DNA of 64,000 bases, taken from JACXVD01 sp020446665 (GTDB lineage: Bacteria; Pseudomonadota; Alphaproteobacteria; Sphingomonadales; Sphingomonadaceae). The stretch lies in the NCBI GenBank assembly GCA_041396905.1, contig JAWKXQ010000008.1, positions 1 to 64,000 of the forward strand, in the 5' to 3' direction. The translations under genes and the position numbers were made by a program. Shown here one piece after another: positions 16,365 through 27,210 of this stretch. The notes beneath the pieces are model-generated. The model was not told the origin of the DNA and ran no database searches. It saw only the letters and a list, made by a program, of their open reading frames with translations. Positions within the stretch are counted from its first letter, which is position 1; each line of letters opens with the position of its first letter.

Positions 16365-18566
16365 ATGGCAAATGGCAATCGGCATCAGTCCAGGGCGGCG
16401 CTTCGTGCAGGAGCAGCCGCGCTGGTTTTGTCGAGCGCGGGGCTTTCTGCGCAGCTTCATGCGCAGGAAATTCCCGAAGAAGAGTTGTTCGACCTCGGCA
16501 CGCTTGGCGGTCAGCTGTCAGGGGCATTCCAGACCGATGCCGATGGCAGCACAGTGCTGGGCTATGCGCAGACGGAAGACAATACTGTCCGGCTGGTGAT
16601 CTGGCGCAACGGCGCGATCACCGACATCACGCCCGAAGGCGCACGCCTGGCGCTGAACGCGCTAGACCGCAACGGCACACGCAATTTCCTGATGAGCCGC
16701 GATGGCACTACGGTTACGGGGTATTTCTACGACAATGCCAACGTCGCAGTCGTAATCCGAGATGGCACGGTCACCCGGCTGACGGGCGCGGATTTCCTCT
16801 TTCCGCGAGCGATCAGCCATGATGGCCTGGTGATCGCCGGCAACGGCGGGACCTTCGGCGAAGGTCAGCGCGCTTTCTACTATGATGCGGGCGGCCTGCA
16901 CTGGCTGCTGCAACTTGATCGTCCCCCTGCGGGGTTTGTCTCCAATAGTGCTCTGGCAAATGCCATCAATGCCGATGGTTCGGTCATCGTTGGCAGTGAC
17001 GTAAACGGACCAGAGCGCGCTGTGCGCTGGGAAAACGGCATCATCCAGGACCTTGGTGTGCTGCCGAACGGGGTGACTTCGCGTGCCAACGATGTCAGCG
17101 CAGACGGAACGGTGGTGGTGGGCTATTCCAACGTCGAATATTCGACGCAGTTCATCCTGCCGGAAGCCTTCATCTGGCGGGACGGCACCATGACCGGTCT
17201 CGGCTTCCTCAACAACACCGATGAACCGGGCAACAACCAGTCTGTCGCTAATGCGGTGAGCGGGGACGGTTCCACTGTGATCGGGGCCTCACGCTGGCGC
17301 AATTCGGATGGTGTCACCTTGTCGCAAGGCTTCGTCTGGCGCGACGGAGTGATGCAGAATATCGGCGAGATCCCCACGACTTTCCAGGGCGGTTCCTTCG
17401 CAACCACCTCCGCTGTCAGTTTCGACGGGCACGCCATTGCCGGGCAGGCGCGCAGCATGGATTATGCGATGGAAGCCTTCATCTGGCGCGATGGCGAAAT
17501 CACCATGCTGGGCACGCTGGGCGGAACGCAAAGCTATGCCACCGACGTCAGCGATGACGGGTCGACCGTGGTGGGCGTTTCAACCAACGCCAGCGGGTAT
17601 TCGCGTGCTTTCATCTGGCGCACGGTCATGCAGGATTTCACCAATATCCTGGGTTCCTTTGCCGGGCTGGCCGAAGAAGCCGAACTGGCGATCGGCCTAT
17701 CCAGTGAGCGGCTGCGCAGGATCGAACGGCCCGGCTGCACCGTAGCAAAACGCAAATTCTGCATCGGCATCGCTGCGTCTGCATGGCAGGCAGGACCGTC
17801 GTCTCTATCTGCCAGACCCGACGAATTTTCCCTTTCCCTGTCCGGCGCGGTACGGCCTCATCGGCTGATAACCCTCGGTCTCACCCATGCATGGAGCGAC
17901 AGCAACTCCGGCAGCAATCGCATCGACATGCACGGCAGCCGTGCCTGGTCGGCCTGGGGCCGGATCGGCAAGGAAGAGAGCACAGCCGGGCCATCGCTGG
18001 AGGCGTGGTATGGCGAAAGCCGCGACAGGCTGGCGATTGATCGCACTGCTGGCCTCGCCGATGTGGAATCAGCCTCCGGCCGGGCAAGTCTGCATGGCCG
18101 GAACTTCGGCATACGCCTTAGCTACCGTCTGCCGCTCAGCCAGAGCTGGTCCATCGAACCTTCGGCAGGGCTCGCACAATCTAAAGTTCGCCGAACCTCT
18201 TTTCTGGAGACTGCAGTGGATTTTCCAGCAGATTATGCCAGCTCTGGTATTGAAATGAAGCGAGCCGGGATGGGGCTTGATCTGTCCGGCAAGGCGGGAC
18301 CCGGTTGGGTCCGGGCATCGCTTGCGGGCGAAAAAATCTTCGATCGCGCCAGATCGGTAATCGCAGGACAATCCGCCATTCCCGGGGCAGAAGAATTCGC
18401 GCTAGCCTCCGCCCTTGAGCCAAACGAGACGCGCGGTCGGGTTGAACTGGGATATGTCTTGCCGATAGGGCCAGCGCGCCTGAGCCTTTCCGTCAATGCA
18501 GCGACACCTGAATATGGATCCCGGCAGGATTGGGGCGGCAAGACAAGCTTGAGAGTTGAATTCTAG
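16365..18566 (+). CDS. HAF-repeat autotransporter-type outer-membrane protein
   Basis: This 733-residue precursor has a signal peptide (about 1-34, ending LHAQE). At least five HAF-type repeats follow across about 40-430: FDLGTLGGQLSGAFQTDADG, LGVLPNGVTSRANDVSADG, NQSVANAVSGDGSTVIGAS, SFATTSAVSFDGHAIAGQA and LGTLGGTQSYATDVSDDGST. The last 270 residues form a beta-barrel ending SLRVEF with terminal Phe, typical of autotransporters. ATG at 16365 is used because it starts at the signal peptide; the longer frame from 16227 adds an Arg-rich stretch unlike secreted proteins. A short Cys-containing segment (RPGCTVAKRKFCIG) joins passenger and barrel. It is divergent from the sigma factor gene, which may control it. 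Confidence 0.85.
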   Translation: MANGNRHQSRAALRAGAAALVLSSAGLSAQLHAQEIPEEELFDLGTLGGQLSGAFQTDADGSTVLGYAQTEDNTVRLVIWRNGAITDITPEGARLALNALDRNGTRNFLMSRDGTTVTGYFYDNANVAVVIRDGTVTRLTGADFLFPRAISHDGLVIAGNGGTFGEGQRAFYYDAGGLHWLLQLDRPPAGFVSNSALANAINADGSVIVGSDVNGPERAVRWENGIIQDLGVLPNGVTSRANDVSADGTVVVGYSNVEYSTQFILPEAFIWRDGTMTGLGFLNNTDEPGNNQSVANAVSGDGSTVIGASRWRNSDGVTLSQGFVWRDGVMQNIGEIPTTFQGGSFATTSAVSFDGHAIAGQARSMDYAMEAFIWRDGEITMLGTLGGTQSYATDVSDDGSTVVGVSTNASGYSRAFIWRTVMQDFTNILGSFAGLAEEAELAIGLSSERLRRIERPGCTVAKRKFCIGIAASAWQAGPSSLSARPDEFSLSLSGAVRPHRLITLGLTHAWSDSNSGSNRIDMHGSRAWSAWGRIGKEESTAGPSLEAWYGESRDRLAIDRTAGLADVESASGRASLHGRNFGIRLSYRLPLSQSWSIEPSAGLAQSKVRRTSFLETAVDFPADYASSGIEMKRAGMGLDLSGKAGPGWVRASLAGEKIFDRARSVIAGQSAIPGAEEFALASALEPNETRGRVELGYVLPIGPARLSLSVNAATPEYGSRQDWGGKTSLRVEF

Positions 18567-18578
18567 GCCGCGCGTACA

Positions 18579-18812
18579 TCAGACCTTGCGAAGGTCGAAA
18601 CCCTTGGACCAATACCCGCATACCAGATCATGGGCGAAGCGACCAAACGTCCAGATTGGGGGCAATGCGGACGCACCCGGTTCCTCTGCCTCCGCCCTGG
18701 CTGCAGCAGCGCTTCCGGCTTCGATGATGTCCCGTTCTGGCCAGACATGCTCAACGGTCGCCCGGATTGCCTCACGCAAGAGCGGGTGATCGTCGGCAAT
18801 CACGATGCGCAT
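18579..18812 (-). pseudogene. Truncated response regulator (receiver N-terminus only)
   Basis: The first 44 residues (MRIVIADDHPLLREAIRATV, then EHVWPERDIIEAGSAAAARA) are the start of a LuxR-type response-regulator receiver domain with the acidic DD pair. After AEAEEP the sequence leaves the family, so the phosphorylated Asp, the rest of the receiver and the HTH are missing. The remaining 33 residues (GRFAHDLVCGYWSKGFDLRK) are unrecognised. It starts 12 bases after the acs stop on the same strand. An intact regulator in this place would be a natural partner for acs control. This looks like a deletion remnant. Confidence 0.75.
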
Positions 18813-18823
18813 GATGCGTTCTC

Positions 18824-20779
<1,956 letters not shown>

Positions 20780-20872
20780 GTTGGTCCTCTTCCAATTGTT
20801 ACCAATAAGCACCATCGGAACAGTTTCGGCTAGACCCTTTGCTGCAGGCTTGGCTGATTGGCGCGATCCTCT

Positions 20873-22366
20873 ATGCCTGACGCCATGGCAGACGACAGCA
20901 TACTCTATGATATCGCGGTTATCGGCGGCGGCGTGAACGGTGCAGGGATCGCGCGCGATGCGGCCGGGCGCGGGGCTAAGGTGCTGTTGCTGGAAAAAGG
21001 GGACCTTGCCCGCGGCACTTCATCAGCTTCGACCAAGCTGATCCATGGCGGCTTGCGGTATCTGGAACATTATGAATTTGCGCTCGTGCGCGAGGCTCTG
21101 GGCGAGCGCGAGCTGCTGTGGGGCATGGCGCCGCATATTATCTGGCCGCTGCGCTTTGTGCTGCCGCATCGCAAGGGTCTGCGCCCGCGCTGGCTGCTGC
21201 GACTGGGGCTGTTCCTGTATGACCATATTGGCGGGCGGCGCGATCTGCCTGCCGCGCAGAGCGTGGACCTGACCCGCCATGCGGCCGGTGAACCGCTGCA
21301 GGAACAATTCCGCAAGGCTTTCCTCTATTCGGATTGCTGGGTCGATGATGCACGGCTGGTAGTGCTCAACGCGCGCGATGCGGCAGATCGCGGGGCGACG
21401 ATCCGCACCCATTGCCAGGTGACGGCGATGGAACGCGCGCCCGACCATTGGCGCATAAGCGCCGGGGAGGAGGAATTTCACGCGCGAGCCGTAGTCAATG
21501 CGGCTGGTCCTTCAGTGCTCGATCTGGTCGATCTGTCCGGCGTGCAGACCCGCTATCGCATGCGGCTCGTGCGCGGTTCGCATATCATCGTGCCGCGCCT
21601 GTTCGATCATCCCAATGCCTATTTCTTCCAGCTGCCCGACGGGCGCATTTTCTTCGCCATCCCGTATCAGGACGATTTCACGCTGGTGGGGACAACCGAT
21701 GCCGATCACACCGGATCGCTGGATGATATCCATGCGAGCGAACAGGAGATCCAGTATCTCTGCGACGGGGTGAATGGCTATTTCCGCCAGCAGATCACGC
21801 CCGCTGATGTGGTCTGGACCTATTCCGGGGTGCGGGCGCTGGTGGATGATGGCTCGGGCAAGCCTGAAGCCGCGACACGCGGCTACCGGATGGAGCTTAA
21901 TGGTGGGCAGGGCATGCCGCCATTTCTCTCCGTGTTCGGCGGCAAGATCACCAGCTTTCGCCATCTGGCAGCAGAGGCTGTGGACCGGCTAAAGCCACAT
22001 TGCGCGGCGTTGCAAGGTGGCGACTGGACTGGCGATGCACCTCTTCCCGGCGGCGATTTTCCGAAGGATGGCGCTGCGGACCTGGCGGAGAAGCTGATAG
22101 CTGCCCATGGCTTCCTGACTGCCAGGGAAGCGCAAAGGCTGGTCCGCGCCTATGGCACCACCGCCTTCGCTATTCTCTCAGGCGCACAGCAGCGCAGCGA
22201 TCTGGGGCAGGATTTCGGCCACGGGCTGAGCGCGCGCGAGGTCGATCATCTGGTGAGCCGCGAATGGGCGCGCTGTGCAGAGGACATTCTCTGGCGGCGG
22301 AGCAAGCTGGGTCTGCTGTTCGATGCGGCGCAATGTGCAGCGCTGGAGGCCTATCTGGCTGGTTAG
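20873..22366 (+). CDS. glpD: Glycerol-3-phosphate dehydrogenase (aerobic)
   Basis: This FAD-dependent, membrane-associated enzyme oxidises sn-glycerol 3-phosphate to dihydroxyacetone phosphate and feeds electrons to quinone. The sequence shows the FAD-binding dinucleotide fold (IAVIGGGVNGAGIARDAAGR), the family block GTSSASTKLIHGGLRYLEHY, and later TGTTDADH-like and GGKITSFRHLA segments. It is about 497 residues, normal for GlpD. The start is uncertain (TTG 20858, ATG 20873 or ATG 20885) because none has a clear ribosome binding site. The stop overlaps the stop of panC by four bases on the opposite strand. No glpK or glpF is in the window. Confidence 0.95.
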   Translation: MPDAMADDSILYDIAVIGGGVNGAGIARDAAGRGAKVLLLEKGDLARGTSSASTKLIHGGLRYLEHYEFALVREALGERELLWGMAPHIIWPLRFVLPHRKGLRPRWLLRLGLFLYDHIGGRRDLPAAQSVDLTRHAAGEPLQEQFRKAFLYSDCWVDDARLVVLNARDAADRGATIRTHCQVTAMERAPDHWRISAGEEEFHARAVVNAAGPSVLDLVDLSGVQTRYRMRLVRGSHIIVPRLFDHPNAYFFQLPDGRIFFAIPYQDDFTLVGTTDADHTGSLDDIHASEQEIQYLCDGVNGYFRQQITPADVVWTYSGVRALVDDGSGKPEAATRGYRMELNGGQGMPPFLSVFGGKITSFRHLAAEAVDRLKPHCAALQGGDWTGDAPLPGGDFPKDGAADLAEKLIAAHGFLTAREAQRLVRAYGTTAFAILSGAQQRSDLGQDFGHGLSAREVDHLVSREWARCAEDILWRRSKLGLLFDAAQCAALEAYLAG

Positions 22367-23229
22367 GTAACGTAAGTGGGCCCAACCGCTCGATTGTCTA
22401 TCAGCCGCGTTCCGCCAATCCGCGCTGCGACAAATATGCGGGCATTCCCATTGTCGGCATCGAGCGTCGCAATTGAATCTGCATCGCGCAGTTCGAAATA
22501 GTCGATTTGCGTGAAGCCGCCCATCAGCAATTCGTCTTCAGCCACGGCCTGCACATGCCCCCATTCATGGCCGTCTCTTAACATCGCGATGGCCATTTCG
22601 ATGGTTGCTGGCAGAGCGGCGGCCTGCTGGCGCTGCTCGGGGGAGAGGTAGCGATTGCGGCTGCTCATCGCGAGCCCGTCTGCCTCGCGCACGGTGGGCA
22701 CGCCGATAATGGCGTCGGCTCCGGGAGCAATCAGGTCCAGATCGCGCGCCATGCGGCGGATCACGGCCAGTTGCTGCCAGTCCTTCTCCCCGAACAGGGC
22801 GACGTCGGGCCGGACCTGATTGAACAACTTGCACACTACCGTTGCCACACCGTCGAAATGGCCGGGGCGCGCGGCTCCGCAAAGACCTTCGCTGACACCG
22901 GCCACGCTGATCGAACTGGCATAGCCATCAGGGTACATTTCGCTGACCGTCGGTGCCCATAGCAGCGCAACGCTTTCCGCCTCCAGCATCGCGCTGTCTT
23001 CCGCCAACTGGCGCGGATAGGCGTCGAGATCCTCATTCGGGCCAAATTGCGTGGGATTGACGAAGATCGACACAGCGACATGGTCCGCGTGGTTCTTCGC
23101 TTCGCGCACCAGCGTCAGATGCCCTTCATGCAGCGCGCCCATGGTTGGCACCAGCGCCAATGTTTTTTCGCCCGCGCGCAGGGCGCTGACGGTATTTCTC
23201 AACATGTCCAGTTGCGAGACCGTTTGCAC
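22363..23229 (-). CDS. panC: Pantoate-beta-alanine ligase (pantothenate synthetase)
   Basis: This 288-residue cytosolic enzyme condenses pantoate and beta-alanine with ATP, the last step of pantothenate (vitamin B5, CoA precursor) synthesis. Class I synthetase-like signatures are present: LVPTMGALHEGHLTLVREA (the HxGH-type motif), SIFVNPTQFGPNEDL, FGEKDWQQLAVIRRM, and MSSRNRYLS in place of KMSKS. The start is GTG at 23229, supported by GGAGGG nine bases upstream and by the typical MQTV N-terminus. It diverges from mipZ. Confidence 0.97.
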   Translation of the reverse strand: MQTVSQLDMLRNTVSALRAGEKTLALVPTMGALHEGHLTLVREAKNHADHVAVSIFVNPTQFGPNEDLDAYPRQLAEDSAMLEAESVALLWAPTVSEMYPDGYASSISVAGVSEGLCGAARPGHFDGVATVVCKLFNQVRPDVALFGEKDWQQLAVIRRMARDLDLIAPGADAIIGVPTVREADGLAMSSRNRYLSPEQRQQAAALPATIEMAIAMLRDGHEWGHVQAVAEDELLMGGFTQIDYFELRDADSIATLDADNGNARIFVAARIGGTRLIDNRAVGPTYVT

Positions 23230-23314
23230 GCTGATTCGCCCTCCGATAAGAGAAGTGATGAGCGCCCCCTAGCCTGTGGCTGGCTGGCAAGACAACGGCT
23301 TCGAAAGGACAGCA

Positions 23315-24127
23315 GTGAGCAAGGCCCGCCCCCATCGCATCGTTTTCGCCAATGAGAAGGGCGGGACGGGCAAGTCCACCACGGCGGTGCATATTGCCGT
23401 TGCGCTGGCCTATCGCGGGGCGAAAGTGGCGGCGATTGATCTCGATCCGCGCCAGCGCACATTCTATCGCTATTTTGAAAACCGCGTGGAGACCGAGCGG
23501 CGGCGCAATATTTCGCTGCCCGGCGCGCAGGTTGCGGTGCTGGACAGCAGCAATATCGAAGAGCTGGAAGAGCTGTCCGCAGAAATCGGGCAAGGCTGCG
23601 ATTTCATTGTCTATGACACACCAGGGCGTGATGATCCGCTGGCTCGCCACGCCGCGACCGAGGCGGATACGCTGGTCACGCCGATGAATGACAGCTTCGT
23701 CGATTTTGACCTCATCGGGCAGGTCGAAGGCGAGAATTTCAAGGTCCGTCGTCTCAGTTTCTATGCCGAGCTGATCTGGGAAGCGCGGTTGAAGCGCAGC
23801 CGGTCAACGATTGACGAGCAGCGCCGGGAAATGGACTGGGTGGTCGTGCGCAACCGCACTGGCCATGTGGAGGCGCGCAACATGGTCCGCATCGAACAGG
23901 CGCTGGCCGAACTGAGTAAACGCGTGGGCTTCCGCGTGGCGCAGGGCCTGTCTGAACGCGTGATCTATCGCGAGCTTTTCCCCAGCGGGCTGACCTTGCT
24001 GGACAAGGGGCATCTGGGCGATCTGGGCACCAGCCATCTGGTTGCGCGGCAGGAACTGCGCCAGCTGGTGAAGGCGCTCAACCTACCGGAATTCGCCAGG
24101 CCTGACCCGCAACTGGTGGTCGCCTGA
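23315..24127 (+). CDS. mipZ: Division-plane positioning ATPase MipZ
   Basis: This 270-residue ParA/MinD-superfamily ATPase closely follows Caulobacter MipZ. It has the deviant Walker A FANEKGGTGKSTTAVHIAVA, the MipZ hallmark AIDLDPRQRTFYRYFENR, FIVYDTPGRDD (Walker B), PMNDSFVDFDLIGQV, and the tail GLSERVIYRELFPSGLTLLD. MipZ forms polar gradients through ParB and blocks FtsZ assembly away from midcell. GTG at 23315 is chosen because AAAGGA lies five bases upstream; the longer frame from 23276 adds 13 residues without support. No parB is nearby, as in other alphaproteobacteria. A membrane J-domain gene follows after four bases and then a phosphohexomutase gene. Confidence 0.95.
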   Translation: MSKARPHRIVFANEKGGTGKSTTAVHIAVALAYRGAKVAAIDLDPRQRTFYRYFENRVETERRRNISLPGAQVAVLDSSNIEELEELSAEIGQGCDFIVYDTPGRDDPLARHAATEADTLVTPMNDSFVDFDLIGQVEGENFKVRRLSFYAELIWEARLKRSRSTIDEQRREMDWVVVRNRTGHVEARNMVRIEQALAELSKRVGFRVAQGLSERVIYRELFPSGLTLLDKGHLGDLGTSHLVARQELRQLVKALNLPEFARPDPQLVVA

Positions 24128-24131
24128 ACCG

Positions 24132-24425
24132 ATGCTGCGCCTGCTGCTCATTGCTGCGATCCTCAGCTTCGGTTGCAAGATGATCTTTGGCAAATGGCCC
24201 TGGGATTTTCTCAAACCGGCCCAGACCCGGCAGCAGGCGCTGTTCAAGGCGCGAAAATTGCTCGGTGTTTCTGCCGATGCCAACCATTCTGACATAATTG
24301 CCGCGCATAAGCGCATCCTCGCCATGGTCCACCCGGATCGTGGCGGAACCAATGAGCAGGTGCATGAAGCCAATGCGGCGCGCGATCTGCTGCTCGATGA
24401 ATTGCCGTACAGGCCAGAGGATTGA
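24132..24425 (+). CDS. Small membrane-anchored J-domain protein
   Basis: This 97-residue protein has an N-terminal membrane segment (MLRLLLIAAILSFGCKMIFG) followed by a J-domain: ARKLLGVSADANHSDIIAAH, then KRILAMVHPDRGGTNEQVHE, with the essential HPD. It has the layout of Pam18/Tim14-like J-proteins, which stimulate an Hsp70 ATPase at a membrane. It sits four bases after mipZ and ends just before the phosphomutase gene, so it is in one transcription unit with both. A direct link to division positioning is not established. Confidence 0.88.
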   Translation: MLRLLLIAAILSFGCKMIFGKWPWDFLKPAQTRQQALFKARKLLGVSADANHSDIIAAHKRILAMVHPDRGGTNEQVHEANAARDLLLDELPYRPED

Positions 24426-24428
24426 TTG

Positions 24429-25832
24429 ATGAGCCACATTTTCCACCCCACCGTGCTACGCGAATATGACATTCGCGGGATCATCGGCGAAACGCTGGGG
24501 GTCGATGATGCGCGGGCGATCGGGCGCGGTTTCGCCACGCTGCTGCGCGCCGCTGGCGGGCAGAAAGTGGCAGTGGGCTATGATGGGCGGGTGAGCTCGC
24601 CCATGCTCGAAGCGGCGCTGATCGAAGGGCTCAATGCCAGCGGCTGCGATGTGGTGCGGGTGGGCATGGGGCCAACCCCCATGCTCTATTACGCGGAAGC
24701 GTCAGCCGAAGAGGTAGATGGCGGCATTCAGATAACTGGCAGCCACAACCCCGCCAATTACAACGGCTTCAAGATGGTATTTCAGGGGCGCCCCTTCTTC
24801 GGCGCGGATATACTGAAAATCGGGGAACTTGCTGCGGCTGGCGACTGGGCCGACGGCACCGGGACGGTTGAGACGCGCGAAATCCTCGATGAGTATATCG
24901 AACGTCTCCTGCTCGGTCTCAACGGCATCGACCACCAGAGGCTGGCCGCTCTTCGGGTCGGTTGGGACGCGGGCAACGGAGCCGCCGGCCCTGCGCTGGA
25001 GGCGCTCGCCGCCAGGCTGCCGGGGGAGCATCATCTCCTCTTTACTGAAGTGGACGGGAATTTTCCTAACCATCATCCTGATCCTACGGTTGAGGAAAAT
25101 CTGGAGGATTTGCGCAGGCTGGTCGCGGAAAAACAGCTCGATTTCGGAGTGGCTTTTGATGGTGACGGCGACCGGATCGGGGCAATCGACGGCGAAGGGC
25201 GGATCATCTGGGGCGATCAACTTCTGATGATCTATGCCGAGGATCTGCTGAAAGTGCTGCCTGGCTCCACGATTATCGCCGATGTGAAGGCCAGCCGCGC
25301 GCTGTTCGATCATGTCGCCGCGCATGGCGGGCAGCCGATGATGTGGAAGACCGGCCACAGCCTGATTAAGTCCAAAATGAAGGAAACTGGTTCCCCGCTG
25401 GCCGGCGAAATGAGCGGCCATGTCTTCTTCAAGCATGAATATTACGGTTTCGACGATGCTCTCTATGCCGGTATCCGGCTGATCGCGGCGGCAGCGCGGC
25501 TGGGCAAATCGGTGACGGAACTGCGCGGCGCGATGCCAGCCATGATCAACACGCCGGAATTGCGTTTCCAGGTCGATGAAAGCCGCAAATTCGCGGTGAT
25601 CGACGAAGTGAAGGAACGGCTGGCAGACAGCCCGGACGAGGTAGACGCCACCGATGGCGTGCGTGTGACCAATGATGATGGCTGGTGGCTCCTGCGCGCT
25701 TCCAACACGCAGGACGTGCTGGTTGCCCGCGCGGAAAGCGAAAGCGAGGCTGGGCTCGCCCGGCTGATGGAACAGATCTATGCCCAACTCGCCGCCAGCG
25801 GGCTGGAACGCGGGGAATCAGTGGGGCATTGA
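24429..25832 (+). CDS. Phosphomannomutase/phosphoglucomutase
   Basis: This 467-residue alpha-D-phosphohexomutase interconverts hexose 6- and 1-phosphates for nucleotide-sugar synthesis (GDP-mannose, exopolysaccharide or LPS sugars). The four family motifs are seen: catalytic phosphoserine loop TGSHNPANYNGFK, metal-binding FDGDGDRIG, sugar-binding GEMSGHVFF and phosphate-binding RASNTQ. The start is ATG at 24429; the TTG just before it is part of the J-domain gene's stop overlap region. It belongs to the AlgC/ManB type rather than GlmM. It is co-directional with mipZ and the J-domain gene. Confidence 0.93.
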   Translation: MSHIFHPTVLREYDIRGIIGETLGVDDARAIGRGFATLLRAAGGQKVAVGYDGRVSSPMLEAALIEGLNASGCDVVRVGMGPTPMLYYAEASAEEVDGGIQITGSHNPANYNGFKMVFQGRPFFGADILKIGELAAAGDWADGTGTVETREILDEYIERLLLGLNGIDHQRLAALRVGWDAGNGAAGPALEALAARLPGEHHLLFTEVDGNFPNHHPDPTVEENLEDLRRLVAEKQLDFGVAFDGDGDRIGAIDGEGRIIWGDQLLMIYAEDLLKVLPGSTIIADVKASRALFDHVAAHGGQPMMWKTGHSLIKSKMKETGSPLAGEMSGHVFFKHEYYGFDDALYAGIRLIAAAARLGKSVTELRGAMPAMINTPELRFQVDESRKFAVIDEVKERLADSPDEVDATDGVRVTNDDGWWLLRASNTQDVLVARAESESEAGLARLMEQIYAQLAASGLERGESVGH

Positions 25833-25857
25833 GCGCGCCCTGGTTGGCGCGCGCGGG

Positions 25858-27126
25858 CTAGAAAATTGCCAGCAGCACGGCGGCGATGATGGCCAGTGCA
25901 CTCGCCAGCAAGGGCAGGGCGGCTTCTCTCGCATGGCCCCATCCGGCCAGACTGGCGCCGATGGCTGACTTGAACAATGTATTGAGGATCACCGGGAGCG
26001 CCAGCACGATCCCGGCGGTGGTCGGCTCGATCGTGCCTGCGGGCAAGTTCCCCATGGTGATAATCGCGGAATCGACATCCACTGTGCCGGAAATGGCCAG
26101 CACGACAGCGACCCCCCGGTCCCCATATTCCGCGAGCACCCAGCGCGCGATGACGGCCAGTATCATCACCAGCCCGGTCAGCACCAATGCCGGGCCAAGA
26201 TCGAACGGATTGCGCAGCGCCACCTCGCCTGTTTCCTCTGGCCGGGCAGGCTGGCTGCGCCAGAACCACGCCGTCGCACCCGCGCTGAGGAGAATGCCGG
26301 GCAGCAGGAGCAGCGCCAGTGACGTGAGGGCGAAGGGGGCAAGCACGCCAACCAGCACGATGACGCGCAGCATCATCACCACGGATGCAGCCGCAATCGC
26401 GGCGGCAGCAATGGACGGTGCGCCTTCGCCTTGCTTCATGCGCGTTGCCATTGCCGCTGTCACGGCGGTGGATGACACCATCGCTCCGGCAGCGGCTGTG
26501 GCCACGACACCGCGACTTGGGCCGAGCATCCGGCTGGCGAAATAGCCCGCGAAGGAAAAGCCTGACACCAGCACCACCAGCAGCCAGAGCTGGCGCGGGT
26601 TCCACGCGTCATAGGGGCCGAAGCCGCGATCTGGCAGAAGCGGCAGGACAACCATCGCGATCAGGGCGAAGCGGGCGATGGAATGCAGCTCTGTTTCGGT
26701 CAGGCGGCTGACCCAGCGATGCAATTGCTGGCGCATGGAGAGCAGGATCACCATCGCCACGGCGATGGCAGTTGCCAGCAGCTTTTCCCCGCTACCGGCC
26801 AGAAAGCCGACTGCCAGCGTAAGCAAGGCAACAATGGCGGAGGTGCCGCTGGGAAGGCCACGGGTCTGGATCACGCGGTAATAGCCTATCACTACCACCA
26901 GCACTGCCCCGGCCAGCAGCACTGTCGCGGGGCCTTGCGCGTGGCGGTAGAGCGCGCCTGCCAGTCCGCCTGCCAGCCCGATCAGGGCAAAGGTGCGAAT
27001 ACCGGCAAAGCGGGCGCCGGGCGGTATTTCACGCAGGCTCCAGCCACGTTCGATGCCGACCAGCAGGCCCAGCGCGAGGCCAAGGCCGGTTGCGGCAAGA
27101 TGGTCCATGTCGATCCCGGCTAGCAT
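25858..27126 (-). CDS. MgtC/SapB-DUF4010 family membrane protein
   Basis: This 422-residue polytopic membrane protein has an N-terminal MgtC/SapB-like part (GLGLALGLLVGIERGWSLRE, GIRTFALIGLAGGLAGALY) and a C-terminal DUF4010 part with several hydrophobic helices (ALPVILNTLFKSAIGASLAG). Proteins of this architecture are common in proteobacteria, and their transport or regulatory role is not settled. ATG at 27126 is used; ATG 27108 is an alternative. It is divergent from the helicase gene and convergent with the phosphomutase gene. Confidence 0.85.
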   Translation of the reverse strand: MLAGIDMDHLAATGLGLALGLLVGIERGWSLREIPPGARFAGIRTFALIGLAGGLAGALYRHAQGPATVLLAGAVLVVVIGYYRVIQTRGLPSGTSAIVALLTLAVGFLAGSGEKLLATAIAVAMVILLSMRQQLHRWVSRLTETELHSIARFALIAMVVLPLLPDRGFGPYDAWNPRQLWLLVVLVSGFSFAGYFASRMLGPSRGVVATAAAGAMVSSTAVTAAMATRMKQGEGAPSIAAAAIAAASVVMMLRVIVLVGVLAPFALTSLALLLLPGILLSAGATAWFWRSQPARPEETGEVALRNPFDLGPALVLTGLVMILAVIARWVLAEYGDRGVAVVLAISGTVDVDSAIITMGNLPAGTIEPTTAGIVLALPVILNTLFKSAIGASLAGWGHAREAALPLLASALAIIAAVLLAIF

Positions 27127-27210
27127 AGCGCCTGCTACTGGGGCGGCATCGGGCCATAGGCAAGCGTGCTGCTATGCAGCCGCTTCGAAATATGCTTGCT
27201 CTGGCGGGCA

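Noticed and set aside
24702..25787. 361-residue minus-strand frame inside the phosphohexomutase gene
   Set aside because: Antisense shadow with no recognised family.
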